A program made the position numbers and the translations under genes. The notes beneath the pieces were generated by a model. It made no database searches. It was not told the DNA's origin and saw only the letters and a list, made by a program, of their open reading frames with translations. Below, in pieces: positions 33,877-43,249 of a stretch of 64,000 nt of DNA; position 1 is the stretch's first letter, and each line of letters begins with the position of its first letter. The DNA is taken from positions 465,743 through 529,742 of the forward strand of contig MU270053.1 of NCBI GenBank assembly GCA_021432635.1. Direction: 5' to 3'. The DNA is from Thozetella sp. PMI_491 (Eukaryota > Ascomycota > Sordariomycetes > Chaetosphaeriales > Chaetosphaeriaceae).

Positions 33877-34300
33877 TTTGGCTGTGTAGGTAAGAGGTTT
33901 CGCGAACGAGTGGGTCACGACCAAGTTGCTCGAGTTAGTCGTCTGCTTCGACGGTGCAGAGGAGAAGCTGGAGTGGAAGGGCCGAAAGGGACCGTTTCTG
34001 GTTCACTCAAGGGGAAGTTTTGCGCGGGGAGACGAAGGGAAGGAGCAAAGAAGCGAAAGAAACCAACGAGAGCAGCCGCCTGGGGGGGGACTTGGTTCAG
34101 CCCTTTCTTTATACATAAATTTGGGCGATATTATTTCTTCAGCACCGGAGACTTGCAGGGGTCCCTCAGCCACACGTCTCAGTCTGACTAGGCGCCCATC
34201 AGGGAAAAAGTCAGCCGCCGGTCCTTGGCCGAGCCAGTGTGGGACGAGAGGCACAGGCCCAATCGCAGGGCCTAACAGCGACAATGACTGGCTTGGCCCG
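33877..34300. other. PLAC8 promoter side, left of the MITE
   Basis: 424 bp between the PLAC8 start and the complete MITE. No clear promoter element recognised. Confidence 0.45.
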
Positions 34301-34786
34301 TAGTGGACAAAAAAAACGACCCTTAGCTAAGACCCCCCCAAATCATCACCATAAAGGCCAAAAGACATCATTTCTCAGGATAAATATCAGCGCTGTAAAA
34401 TAATATTAATAAGAAAAGAAAAACATAGGAATATATAAAATTAAGATATAAGTATCTCATAATTTTTTCAGATTTTACTTTAGAATTTTGTGAAAGAATT
34501 AACTAGGTTTAGAAGAGTGTAAGAGTAACATGCCGTTGTCATATAGATTTTAGTAAGAAATCCATCTAGTACTTTTACTCTTTCGTTTATCAATCTACCA
34601 CTACACCATTTTAACTTAGAAATACAAAAAATTTAATGCAAATATATTTTAAGCATTTCTTATTTCTTTCTTATTTTTCTTTTATTTTTAATTAATAAAT
34701 TGTAGCTGATATTTATCCTTAGAGAAGGTGTCTTTTGGTGATGATTTGGGGGGGTCTTAGCTAAGGGTCGTTTTTTTTGTCCACTA
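34301..34786. mobile_element. Complete MITE with 48-bp perfect terminal inverted repeats
   Basis: A 482-bp AT-rich element (34303-34784) lies between two TA dinucleotides. Terminal repeats of 48 bp (34303-34350 and 34737-34784) are perfect reverse complements starting GTGGACAAAAAAAACGACCC. A looser second repeat zone with AAAAGACA and GGATAAATATCAGC continues inward on both sides. The interior has no open frame. TA target and short non-coding body suggest a Tc1/mariner- or pogo-driven MITE; the partner transposase is not in this window. It sits in the promoter shared by the PLAC8 and Sec7 genes. Confidence 0.88.
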
Positions 34787-35049
34787 CGTGCCAGTGTAGA
34801 AGGTCGAGCTCCACTTGCAGACTCGCCGCCCACTCAGCTTGGGTAATCGGCCTGGCGCCCAGAGCACCGCGTGGGCCCCCGTCGTTTGGACGTCGCTCTC
34901 CCTGATTCCTACAACCACCCTACGTCGACGTCAATGTCGATCGCAAAACCCTCTTCCCCCATCTCGATTCTTTGACGCCGTCCGACACCAAACCCTTTGG
35001 AACTCGGGACCTCGTCGATGCGATTCGTGTTCCGGGAAGATACGACGCG
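34787..35049. promoter_or_regulatory. 5' region of the Sec7 gene with upstream open frame
   Basis: The Sec7 reading frame stays open upstream from 35050 to 34906 and reads like coding sequence (for example KPFGTRDLVDAIRVPGRYDA). It has no ATG there, and no AG acceptor occurs between 34906 and 35027. A separate short frame starts with ATG at 34934 and stops at 34975. Confidence 0.5.
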
Positions 35050-38000
35050 ATGCTGAGGTTCCGCAACGCCTCCGACTCGCAGCTTGCTGCCAAGGCGAAG
35101 CAGCAAGCTGCGGCCGAAAAACCACCTCCCGTACCTCGACCGCCCGATATCATCACCACCGCACCCACCATGGACATGAACGTGCCTCGGAAGAAGCCCT
35201 CTAGGCTGAGGCTTTCGCGCTTCAGGAAGTCTGGAGAGATGGAACGCGTGCCCCAGGACGAATCCGCTCTCGAGCCGACCAAGAAGGACAGGAGAAAGAC
35301 CTTGCTGCTTGGGTTGGGAGGGACGTCGGGCACCAGCAAGCAGTCCGTCCACTTTGAGGAGCCCCGCCGCCCGAGCTCCTCTCAGCACTCGCCGCCGGCC
35401 TACGGCGACGACAACGGGTCGAGCTTGGCCTTGCCTGTCAACAGGCTGTCCGAGTCCTCACGATCGGACGCAAGCTCGGGAGACCGAGTGTATGGCAGCA
35501 CGACCACAACCACACATACAGTCCACACTACGACCACTTTCTTTAGGTTACCGCGGAGGAAACACAAGCAGCCCGAGCCTCTATTTCCCATCTCCCACCT
35601 GCAGAGAGGCCCATCTGCCGGGGAGGATTCTAACGCCTCCGTCTCGTCCCTCGCCCCGTCCACTGCCGACTCTTCGAGGCCATCTCCGTCTCGAATTGGC
35701 CCCGCAGCTGCCGGCGGACAGCAGACGCCGACGCCCTCACGCCCATCTACCGGCAATGAGGTATCGACACCATCTGCCCCGTCGCCCGCGCTGGCCCTGT
35801 TTACCAAATCCAATCCTTCGCCCGCGACGGCCCTCTTCCGGCCTAGCTCGAGAAATTCCGGGCAATCGTCGCCGACAAGGGCCGCCCTTCATCTGAGGGG
35901 CCGATCGTCGACTATGAGCTCAGTGGGGAGGGGTTCTCCAAGGCCTTCCGTAGACGAGCACCCGACTATGTCAACCACGAGAACCTCAACCTCGGCTGGA
36001 AGGAAGAGCTTTGGTGATCTACTGGGCCTGAGCCGACTCCGTCAGCCATCTGAACCACCCGGCCGGGGAGGCTCCCTGACTCCGGCGACGCCTGGCTCCA
36101 GTGCCAGCAAGAATAACTCTCTCCAGCTGACCCGGGACTCGGTGGTTCTCCCAGAGCGCCGGGACGACGACACTCCAGCCAAGTATCTTGAGCGACTGTT
36201 GGAAGTTGTCAGCCGAAGCGTGATCGCGGCAGCCGTCTCTAAAGGCACGGATACTTTCTCGCAGTCGGTCCTCCGGAGCTACATGCGTGGGTTCAAGTTC
36301 TTCGGCGACCCGATGGATATGGCCATTCGAAAACTCCTCATGGAGGCCGAGTTGCCCAAGGAAACTCAGCAGATAGATCGTTGCCTGCAGGCATTTGCGA
36401 ACCGCTATCATGAGTGCAACCCGGGCGTCTACTCGAGCCCCGACCAAGCATATTTTATCGCCTTTTCCCTCCTAATCCTGCACACAGATGTTTTCAATAA
36501 GAACAACAAGCACAAGATGCAGAAGACGGACTACCTCAAGAACACACGAGGGGAGGGTATTTTTGACGAGATCCTGGAAGTCTTCTACGACAATATCTCG
36601 TATACTCCTTTCATCCACGTCGAAGACGACTTGGACATCAACGGCGAACGCATCATTGCCCACAAGGCGAAGAAGAAGTCTATCTTCAACGGAGCAGCCC
36701 CTGACCCGGCCAAGAGGGCTCATAAGGAGCCCATTGACCCTTATACCTTGATCATTGACAACAAGCTCGACATATTGCGGCCGAACCTGGGCGATGTAAT
36801 GCACCTGGAGGACCATTACAGCTACATGGGAACGGCGAATGGCCTAAATTTGAAGGAACTTCAGAAGACATTCTTCAAGACCGGCGTTTTGCAGATCGTC
36901 TCAGCTCGGTCCCGCCCTGACGCTTTCATGACAGAAAAGACGGCTACCAACCCGGAGGAGGCCCATCCCGGCATTGTAGACATTAAGATCACGAAGGTGG
37001 GCATACTGTGGCGCAAAGACGCAAAGAAGAAGAAGACGAGGTCGCCGTGGCAGGAATGGGGCGCCATCCTGACCGGTGCCCAGCTGTACTTCTTCCGCAA
37101 TACCGCCTGGATCAAGAACCTAATGCACCAGTATGACGAACATGTGAGAAAAGGCCACGACGCGGATCCTTGTACCTTCAAGCCGCCCCTGGATCAGTTT
37201 AAGCCCGATGCGCTGATTTCAACCGATGGAGCCGTCGCCCTGCTAGACTCGACATACAAGAGACATAAGCACGCTTTTGTCTATGTCAGGCACGGCGGGT
37301 TCGAAGAAGTACTCCTCGCCGAGGACGAGCAGGAGATGAACGACTGGCTTGCCAAGCTGAACTATGCTGCTGCATTTCGGTCCTCTGGCGTTCGCATGAG
37401 AGGCGTGGTTGGGGGTGGCTACGATGGCCAGGGACGGCGAGCAATCAGGAGTGCCGACAACGGACAGTCGGTCCAGACGCCCTCTGGCGAGGTCAAGATC
37501 TCTCGAAGCAAGATCGACCACAAGATGGTGCAGGACATCCTAGCGGCGCGCCGGGACATCATGCTGCAGAAGGTGTCGGATGCCAACGAAAAACTGCAGG
37601 AGGCGGAGAAGAGCCTGGAGTCCCAGCTGCGGAATTCTAGGCATCTCCAGATACTCGCCCCGATCCAGCCCAAGACCCGGGAGCAGATGCTCCTGTCGGC
37701 CGCTAGGATGGCTGCCCAGCTGAAGTGGACCCGTATGGAGATATGGAGGCTCAAGTGCCACCGAGACATCCTCCTGATGGACCTCGAGGAGGAGCGCCAG
37801 CTTCTCGGCGGCGACGAAAGCATCCTTGAGGGAACACCTATCGAGAGACTCACGGCCAGGGATGAGTCGAATGCAGGTGTTGCCACGGCCCCGAAGAGCC
37901 CACGGTCGCCGGCTACTTTCTTAACCTTTCCGTCCACAGCTGGCGGTGCCAGGTCGGACACCGAGGACTCGCCCGTCACCGAGGTCTTCCAGACTCCACC

Positions 38001-39150
38001 GACCAGCGCCACTGCCCCCAGCTTCCACAGACATCAGAACTCGTGGGAGCTTCCTAACCTCGCCTTCGACGACATCAACCTCAGGAAAACGTCTGTCTCC
38101 AGCGGGGTGTCCTCTCACCACTCTGCGACCGCTACGTCTTCGAGGAACATCGCAAGCTCGAGCTCCGCTCCCGAGAAGTCGAAGGTTGAGGAAGGGGAAG
38201 ACATTGATGCTAACGAGCGAGATATGTTGGAGCAGGCCGGCATCGACGCGCATGCTCTGTCGCGCAGCCCTGATAGTAAGGCTGCCTCGTCAGCGCTGGA
38301 GTCAGAGGACGTAACGGAGACGCGGAGTCGCGGACTCAACGGGTCTTCTGTTGACCGGCATGATCGGAACAAGATTCGTCGCAGCCTACAACGGACTCTT
38401 AGAGAGAGTGCGGGTCACCTTCATCATCACCGCAGCCGGAGGGGCAGAGATGCTGGTCCTAATGGCGTCTTGGCAGACGAGCCTACCAAGGACGAAGTGC
38501 TAGCTCGAGGCACCGGATCATTCACAGTCCACGGCAAGAAGGCTTCCGTGATCATGTTCGGAAACGAGCTACAGATGCAAAACTTATCGCCCGACGAACG
38601 CATTCGCCAACGCAAGCAGCGAGACGAAGCGAACTCGCCGGCCAGCGCCACAGGCGAGGCAAGCAACGAGCCAGCGCCCGACTTCCGCGCCATCCTCACG
38701 CAGGCATCTGAGCCCACCAAGGACCGAGAGCACCGCGACTCGGCTGCCAGCGCGAGCACCGCGACGGCGCGAAGCTTTAGGGAGCTGCACCGGAAGTACT
38801 CTTCAGCGCAAGCAGCCCGGGCCATGACCTCAAATCCCAGTCTGGTCGTGCCGTCTGATGAGGATAGTGACGCGGCAATTAGCTTCTCTGACGGCCGCCG
38901 CACCCCACTGCCACCCATTGACGGCGAGTCGGAGCCAGAACCTGCAGATGATACAGACGACGATGCTCGGAGTGAACTGAGCCCACCCCCGAGCCGTGAT
39001 GGCCGCCAGGCGCAGTTCTTCACGCCGGAGCCTCCGTCGTCTCCGATGCTAGAAGTCTCGGTAGACGATGTCGACAAAGCCCAAGAGCTCGAGCCTGTCC
39101 ACGGTATCGAGCGCTTGCCGAGCCCGTCAGTGCAGGTTGTCGGTGCCTAA
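35050..39150 (+). CDS. Sec7-domain Arf guanine nucleotide exchange factor with PH domain (Syt1-like)
   Basis: From the first in-frame ATG the frame gives 1,366 residues without introns; conserved-looking sequence upstream makes the true start uncertain. A long disordered Ser/Pro-rich region (about 40-370) precedes the Sec7 domain (about 377-540). Here motif 1 reads ELPKETQQIDRCLQAFANRY, with the glutamate finger at about E438, and motif 2 reads AFSLLILHTDVFNKN. Sec7 domains expel GDP from Arf GTPases. A PH domain (about 645-787) runs from VGILWRKDAKKK to DWLAKLNYAAAF. A coiled-coil segment (about 840-920) and a long acidic/Ser tail follow. The Sec7-then-PH order with long tails matches yeast Syt1, which acts at the Golgi downstream of Arl1. 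Confidence 0.87.
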   Translation: MLRFRNASDSQLAAKAKQQAAAEKPPPVPRPPDIITTAPTMDMNVPRKKPSRLRLSRFRKSGEMERVPQDESALEPTKKDRRKTLLLGLGGTSGTSKQSVHFEEPRRPSSSQHSPPAYGDDNGSSLALPVNRLSESSRSDASSGDRVYGSTTTTTHTVHTTTTFFRLPRRKHKQPEPLFPISHLQRGPSAGEDSNASVSSLAPSTADSSRPSPSRIGPAAAGGQQTPTPSRPSTGNEVSTPSAPSPALALFTKSNPSPATALFRPSSRNSGQSSPTRAALHLRGRSSTMSSVGRGSPRPSVDEHPTMSTTRTSTSAGRKSFGDLLGLSRLRQPSEPPGRGGSLTPATPGSSASKNNSLQLTRDSVVLPERRDDDTPAKYLERLLEVVSRSVIAAAVSKGTDTFSQSVLRSYMRGFKFFGDPMDMAIRKLLMEAELPKETQQIDRCLQAFANRYHECNPGVYSSPDQAYFIAFSLLILHTDVFNKNNKHKMQKTDYLKNTRGEGIFDEILEVFYDNISYTPFIHVEDDLDINGERIIAHKAKKKSIFNGAAPDPAKRAHKEPIDPYTLIIDNKLDILRPNLGDVMHLEDHYSYMGTANGLNLKELQKTFFKTGVLQIVSARSRPDAFMTEKTATNPEEAHPGIVDIKITKVGILWRKDAKKKKTRSPWQEWGAILTGAQLYFFRNTAWIKNLMHQYDEHVRKGHDADPCTFKPPLDQFKPDALISTDGAVALLDSTYKRHKHAFVYVRHGGFEEVLLAEDEQEMNDWLAKLNYAAAFRSSGVRMRGVVGGGYDGQGRRAIRSADNGQSVQTPSGEVKISRSKIDHKMVQDILAARRDIMLQKVSDANEKLQEAEKSLESQLRNSRHLQILAPIQPKTREQMLLSAARMAAQLKWTRMEIWRLKCHRDILLMDLEEERQLLGGDESILEGTPIERLTARDESNAGVATAPKSPRSPATFLTFPSTAGGARSDTEDSPVTEVFQTPPTSATAPSFHRHQNSWELPNLAFDDINLRKTSVSSGVSSHHSATATSSRNIASSSSAPEKSKVEEGEDIDANERDMLEQAGIDAHALSRSPDSKAASSALESEDVTETRSRGLNGSSVDRHDRNKIRRSLQRTLRESAGHLHHHRSRRGRDAGPNGVLADEPTKDEVLARGTGSFTVHGKKASVIMFGNELQMQNLSPDERIRQRKQRDEANSPASATGEASNEPAPDFRAILTQASEPTKDREHRDSAASASTATARSFRELHRKYSSAQAARAMTSNPSLVVPSDEDSDAAISFSDGRRTPLPPIDGESEPEPADDTDDDARSELSPPPSRDGRQAQFFTPEPPSSPMLEVSVDDVDKAQELEPVHGIERLPSPSVQVVGA

Positions 39151-39989
39151 GAGACATATGGACATATTGTCTGCTGAAGTTTCTGCTGTCTTGCCAGCGA
39201 TGGCAAGTTACGGGGTTTACCGAACGATGATGGAACGATGATGAAAAAGAAAAAGAGACAGCCCAATAATTGGGCCAAGAAGGCGACCGCGAGACGGTGC
39301 GCCTCACATTTTGCTGGGATATTTGTCCTTTGCCCTCCCCTGAAACTCTCTATTTGGGTCCCAAAAGAAAACGAAACGGAGCGAAAAAAAGAAGGCTCTT
39401 CACATCGAAACAGCCCATTCGGCATACTACTGTATATTCTTGTGTACAACTAGGAAGCACGGCCGCGGAAAGATATCAAAGACGGCTCTTGTTTCCACGA
39501 CCGTCTTGTCGCAACACATTCATTGTAGGGAAGGGCTGCGGATCATGGTAGAGGATGGTTCGGCTGGAAGGAATGGTCACTCCATGGAAGGGAACAGGGA
39601 ATCTTCTACACAAAAGCAAAGGTCTATAGATCATGGTTGCGCGTGCTACCCATACATAGCATAATGGAATGTGGTATCAAACAATGCGTCAGCATCGGGC
39701 TGTCTAGATGATTCGCCATACAACGCGGCTATCAACTTCCCTTACACCGGGATGGCCCAACCTGCACTGGTCCCCTGCATAACTTGGCCTAGGTAAATCT
39801 GCACGAATTTACACACCTGGGTTAGGCTTAGGTGAGGAGAATAGGTGCGGTAGCGGTCACAAGTGGTAGGGCGGCCCATAGATACGAGATGGAATGAATC
39901 CATGAATAGGAATGCATTGAGCCCACGTCTCCCCTGATGCAGCGTTGATGAATGCCTCCCTCTCCTGGCTATACATACCGATGGCCCAC
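39151..39989. other. Intergenic, between convergent genes
   Basis: 0.84 kb of 3' flanks of the Sec7 gene and SRP72. Nothing recognised beyond short A-rich tracts. Confidence 0.5.
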
Positions 39990-42058
39990 TTATTTCTTGC
40001 CCTTCTTCTTCTTCTTTGCGCCGCCGCCGCCGCCGCCGCCACCGCCTGTTGGCGCCTTCTCAACCTTGACCGAGCCGGCGCCGCCAGCAAGCTCGAGTGT
40101 CTCCTCCTCGCGCACGACGCCGCCCTGGGTTGCCTCAGCGGCGCGCTTCTTGCCCTTGCGGCCCTTGGGCCGGTAGCTGCTGCGGTCTCGTAGCGGCAGC
40201 CATCGCTCCGGGTCGGGCGTCTTGCCTTCCTCGTAGTTCTTGGGGAGCTTGCGCTTCCGCCGCTTCTTGGCGGCCGGCTGCTGTTGCTGCTTCTTGGCGT
40301 CTGTCGCCGCATCTTCCTCGAGGGCGCGCTTTTTGCCCTTGGCGGCGGCCGAGGCCAGCGCGAGGGTGGCAACGCCGCCGTCGAGCAGCGCCTGGACGTC
40401 GATACCCGCGGTGAGCTTCTCGATCGGGGTTAGATCGTCAATGTGAGGTTCAACTTTGTCAAAGTCGCTAGTGGCAAAGGACGCGACTAGCCCAGCGGTA
40501 ATGGCCCGGTCGTCAGGGTGTTTGGACATAAGTTGGTCAAAGGCCTTGCCAGCGGCAGTGATGTCAGACGGCTTAGAGGAGTGGAGAAGCTCGATGCCAG
40601 CCTCCCGGAGGAGGGAGTCGGCGGATCCGCTAGACTGCGAGTCTTTCTGCCAGTAGGCGACGGCCTTGGCCAGCTCGGTGCGGATAGCGGCCTGCCGTCC
40701 CTGGAGGCGGTAGAGAGCAACAGCCAGCGCCACTAAACCCGGCGAGAAGCGCACATCAGTATAGTCTGGCGTCGTCGCAGTCTCGAGCCGCTTGAAGAAG
40801 GCCTCGAGAAGAGTGAGTGCCGGGGCAGGGTTGTGAAGCTGAACGTAGAGCTGGACGATAGTCAGGAGGAGGCCGACATCGTGTGGCCTTGATTCCAGGA
40901 GAGGTAGCAGGGTCTTCAGGGCATCCTTGCCCGTCTGAAGCCTAGTGGCCCCAGCAGCATTAAGCACGCCTAGATACGCACTGTCTACTGAAATAGCGGG
41001 AGCAGCGTCCTTGGGAAGTTTCTTGGTGGTAGATCGCTGTACACCGGCGAACTTTTGCGCCTGGAGCTCAACGACGTATCTGTTTTTCTTGAGCAATGAT
41101 GCATGGTACTGGAACAGCCGGTCGCGTCCTGAAACATCTGATATGGACTCAAAAAGCCTCTGCGCCAAGAAAGGGTTGCTCTCGGCGCCGACGGCGTTGT
41201 TCTGTGCGATGGCCTTGGTCGAGGCATCCGGAATCCTACAGTAACAGGTTAGCCCTGTATAGGTGCACATAGCGGGAGCACGACTAACTCGGAGAGGGGA
41301 ACCTCGCTGCGGAGGTCTGCCGCTTCCGTCTCCTTCCCCAGCTTCGCAGCAACATAAGCCTGCTGCACAATGATGGGCACCAGCTCGATCCTCTTATCCT
41401 CGTCGCTAAGTTCTTCCGAAGCTTCACACAGGGACCTGGCACGCTTGAGCAGCACAGCGGCCTTGGCGAAGTCTCCTCGCGCCAGGCACCCACAAGCCGC
41501 ATTGTATGCCGTCTCGAAGGCCTCGAGGTCCTCTCGACCGGGTTGCTTCTGTGCCTCAGGGATGGCCCAGCCCTGGCCCTGCCATTCAAGCTGCGCATTC
41601 GTAGCCAGGAGGTTGATCCTCAGGTCGTTCTCCTCGCCTTCATGCCCGCCATCTTCCGTAAAGAGGGTGCGGTAGATCTTGGCGGCAGCTTCGAACTTGT
41701 CGTTCCGATATGCCACCTGGGCTGCAACGTGCTGGATGCCTCTCTCTCCGGAGTCCCCGGCTTGAAGAGCTGCCTCTGCCTCCTCCAGTTGGCCCGTTTT
41801 GTATAGTCCGTACGCCTTTTCAAGGATGCACAGCGGCGCGAGGCTATCGCCGCCCTCGGCGATGGCGCGAAGGGCGTCGTCGTAGCGGTCGAGCTTGAGG
41901 AGGGCGACGGCGCGGGTGCGCTGGGCGGTCAAGAGGTCGGCGCCGCTGCCTTTGGCGGCCTTGATAGCTGCGCTAGCTAGTTTGAGGGCCTCCTCGTGGT
42001 CCTCAATGCTGGCCCTCCGCAGTAGCGAGTTCAGCGCCGCGACAGCGGGGTCGGCCAT
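39990..42058 (-). CDS. SRP72: Signal recognition particle subunit SRP72
   Basis: Exons 42058-41289 and 41235-39990 join across a 53-nt intron (donor GTTAGT, CTAAC branch) to give 671 residues. The N-terminal two thirds are TPR-like helical repeats (for example ALLKLDRYDDALRAIAEGG and AYGLYKTGQLEEAEAAL), which bind SRP68. Near residue 600 is the SRP72 RNA-binding block PDPERWLPLRDRSSYRPKG, the family hallmark, which contacts SRP RNA. It lies in a Lys/Arg-rich tail that ends in a nine-glycine run and KKKKKGKK. SRP targets ribosomes making secretory proteins to the ER. Length matches the family (about 640-670). Confidence 0.93.
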
Positions 42059-43249
42059 TGCGTGGGATGCGGTCGAGGTCGTAGTGGGGGAAGGGGGGAG
42101 GGGAGGAGCTTCAGTTGCCCGTGGTCATCCTCTGGGTTCGCTTTGACCAGGTATGGCGATGCGCTGTCCGCTAGAATGCCCTCGACGCGACTAAACCGTA
42201 CCTGTGGCTCGGTGCTTGCGTGGAGACCGGCAAAGGCAGGTCGTCCTGGCTGTGTGCAGTGCAAAGATGTTGGACCGATGTTGGACCTGGCCTGATGAGG
42301 GGCTCTGGGGTAGCGGGGCAAATATTTTTTGTCGATTTCAAGTGTTTTGTGGGGTTTTCGAGGAACAGCATCTTCGAATCGAGTCAACCAGCACGTGCTG
42401 TCTCTACTTGACATGATCTCAAGAGCAAATCCGCGCTTCCGCCATGAAAGACTTACATATTCCTGGGAGAGGGGACAAACGGAGGGCTACTCGAGGCCGA
42501 CGGGGTTTCCATAGGAATTGGCAATTTCTATCGAGTGAGAGCCCCAGGTCGACTGGGTAGCATTACTCTCCTTTGGCTTGCAAGGCCCTCCCTCACCTTG
42601 AGCTCTGTATTCTAAGTACCTAAGTTGTCGACCTCGACCCAACGCTGCAACCTACCCTCCCCTCCAGAATCAATCTTTTGAGAGTGCGGGGGGTCTCTGC
42701 CGGCGTAGAGCTGCGATTTGCGATCGTACGTCCCTCGTTTGCTCGATTGGGCCGGCGGTCTTGTCGGATTGCGTCGTCGGGCATTTGAAATATCGGCGAG
42801 GTACAGTATAGGCGCTTGGCCTGCTCTAGGGTATATATATCCCTTCCACATGTCGAGGCGATCCGGATCAGGAGCGGCAATGGCACCCGACCTGTGTGCC
42901 CTGCGGAAAGAGCCAAGCGGGCAATGCCTCGCTCACTGGTACTTTCCCCACTACCTAATGTAGGTAGTAGGCGCTGTACAGTGTGCCATGTTAGTTAATA
43001 AATGTAGTTTAACCGAGGGGACGACACTGCGGTTCCAGGAGAGACGAACTCCGTAGCCTTTTATTACGGAAGCGGAATTCTGCCAGATGCCGGCCGAACC
43101 CCCCTCCCCATCTTTGGCAACGAGGGACAGGAAGAGGTGGGCAATGGCCCTCCTCGGCCTCGTTATTATAGGTGCTGCCTGACCCGGCAGTGCCTGGGGG
43201 TCCTCGCCTATTGTCTATCCAGCAAGGAGACTTCCCAAGCAAGAGATCC
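42059..43249. other. Intergenic, divergent promoters
   Basis: 1.2 kb between SRP72 and the GH115 gene. Contains a short dyad CCTAATG/TAGGTAG near 42953-42968. No gene recognised. Confidence 0.5.

Noticed and set aside
33247-34191. 314-codon open frame on the + strand opposite the PLAC8 gene
   Set aside because: It is the antisense shadow of the PLAC8 exons and promoter; its Leu-rich start is the complement of the Gln codons.
34972-35049. Start of the Sec7 protein at the TTG at 34972
   Set aside because: Nothing supports a TTG start; the region may be coding, but the first ATG is used and the doubt stated.
38427-39077. 216-codon minus-strand frame within the Sec7 gene
   Set aside because: Antisense of the Ser/Asp-rich tail; composition mirrors the sense codons.
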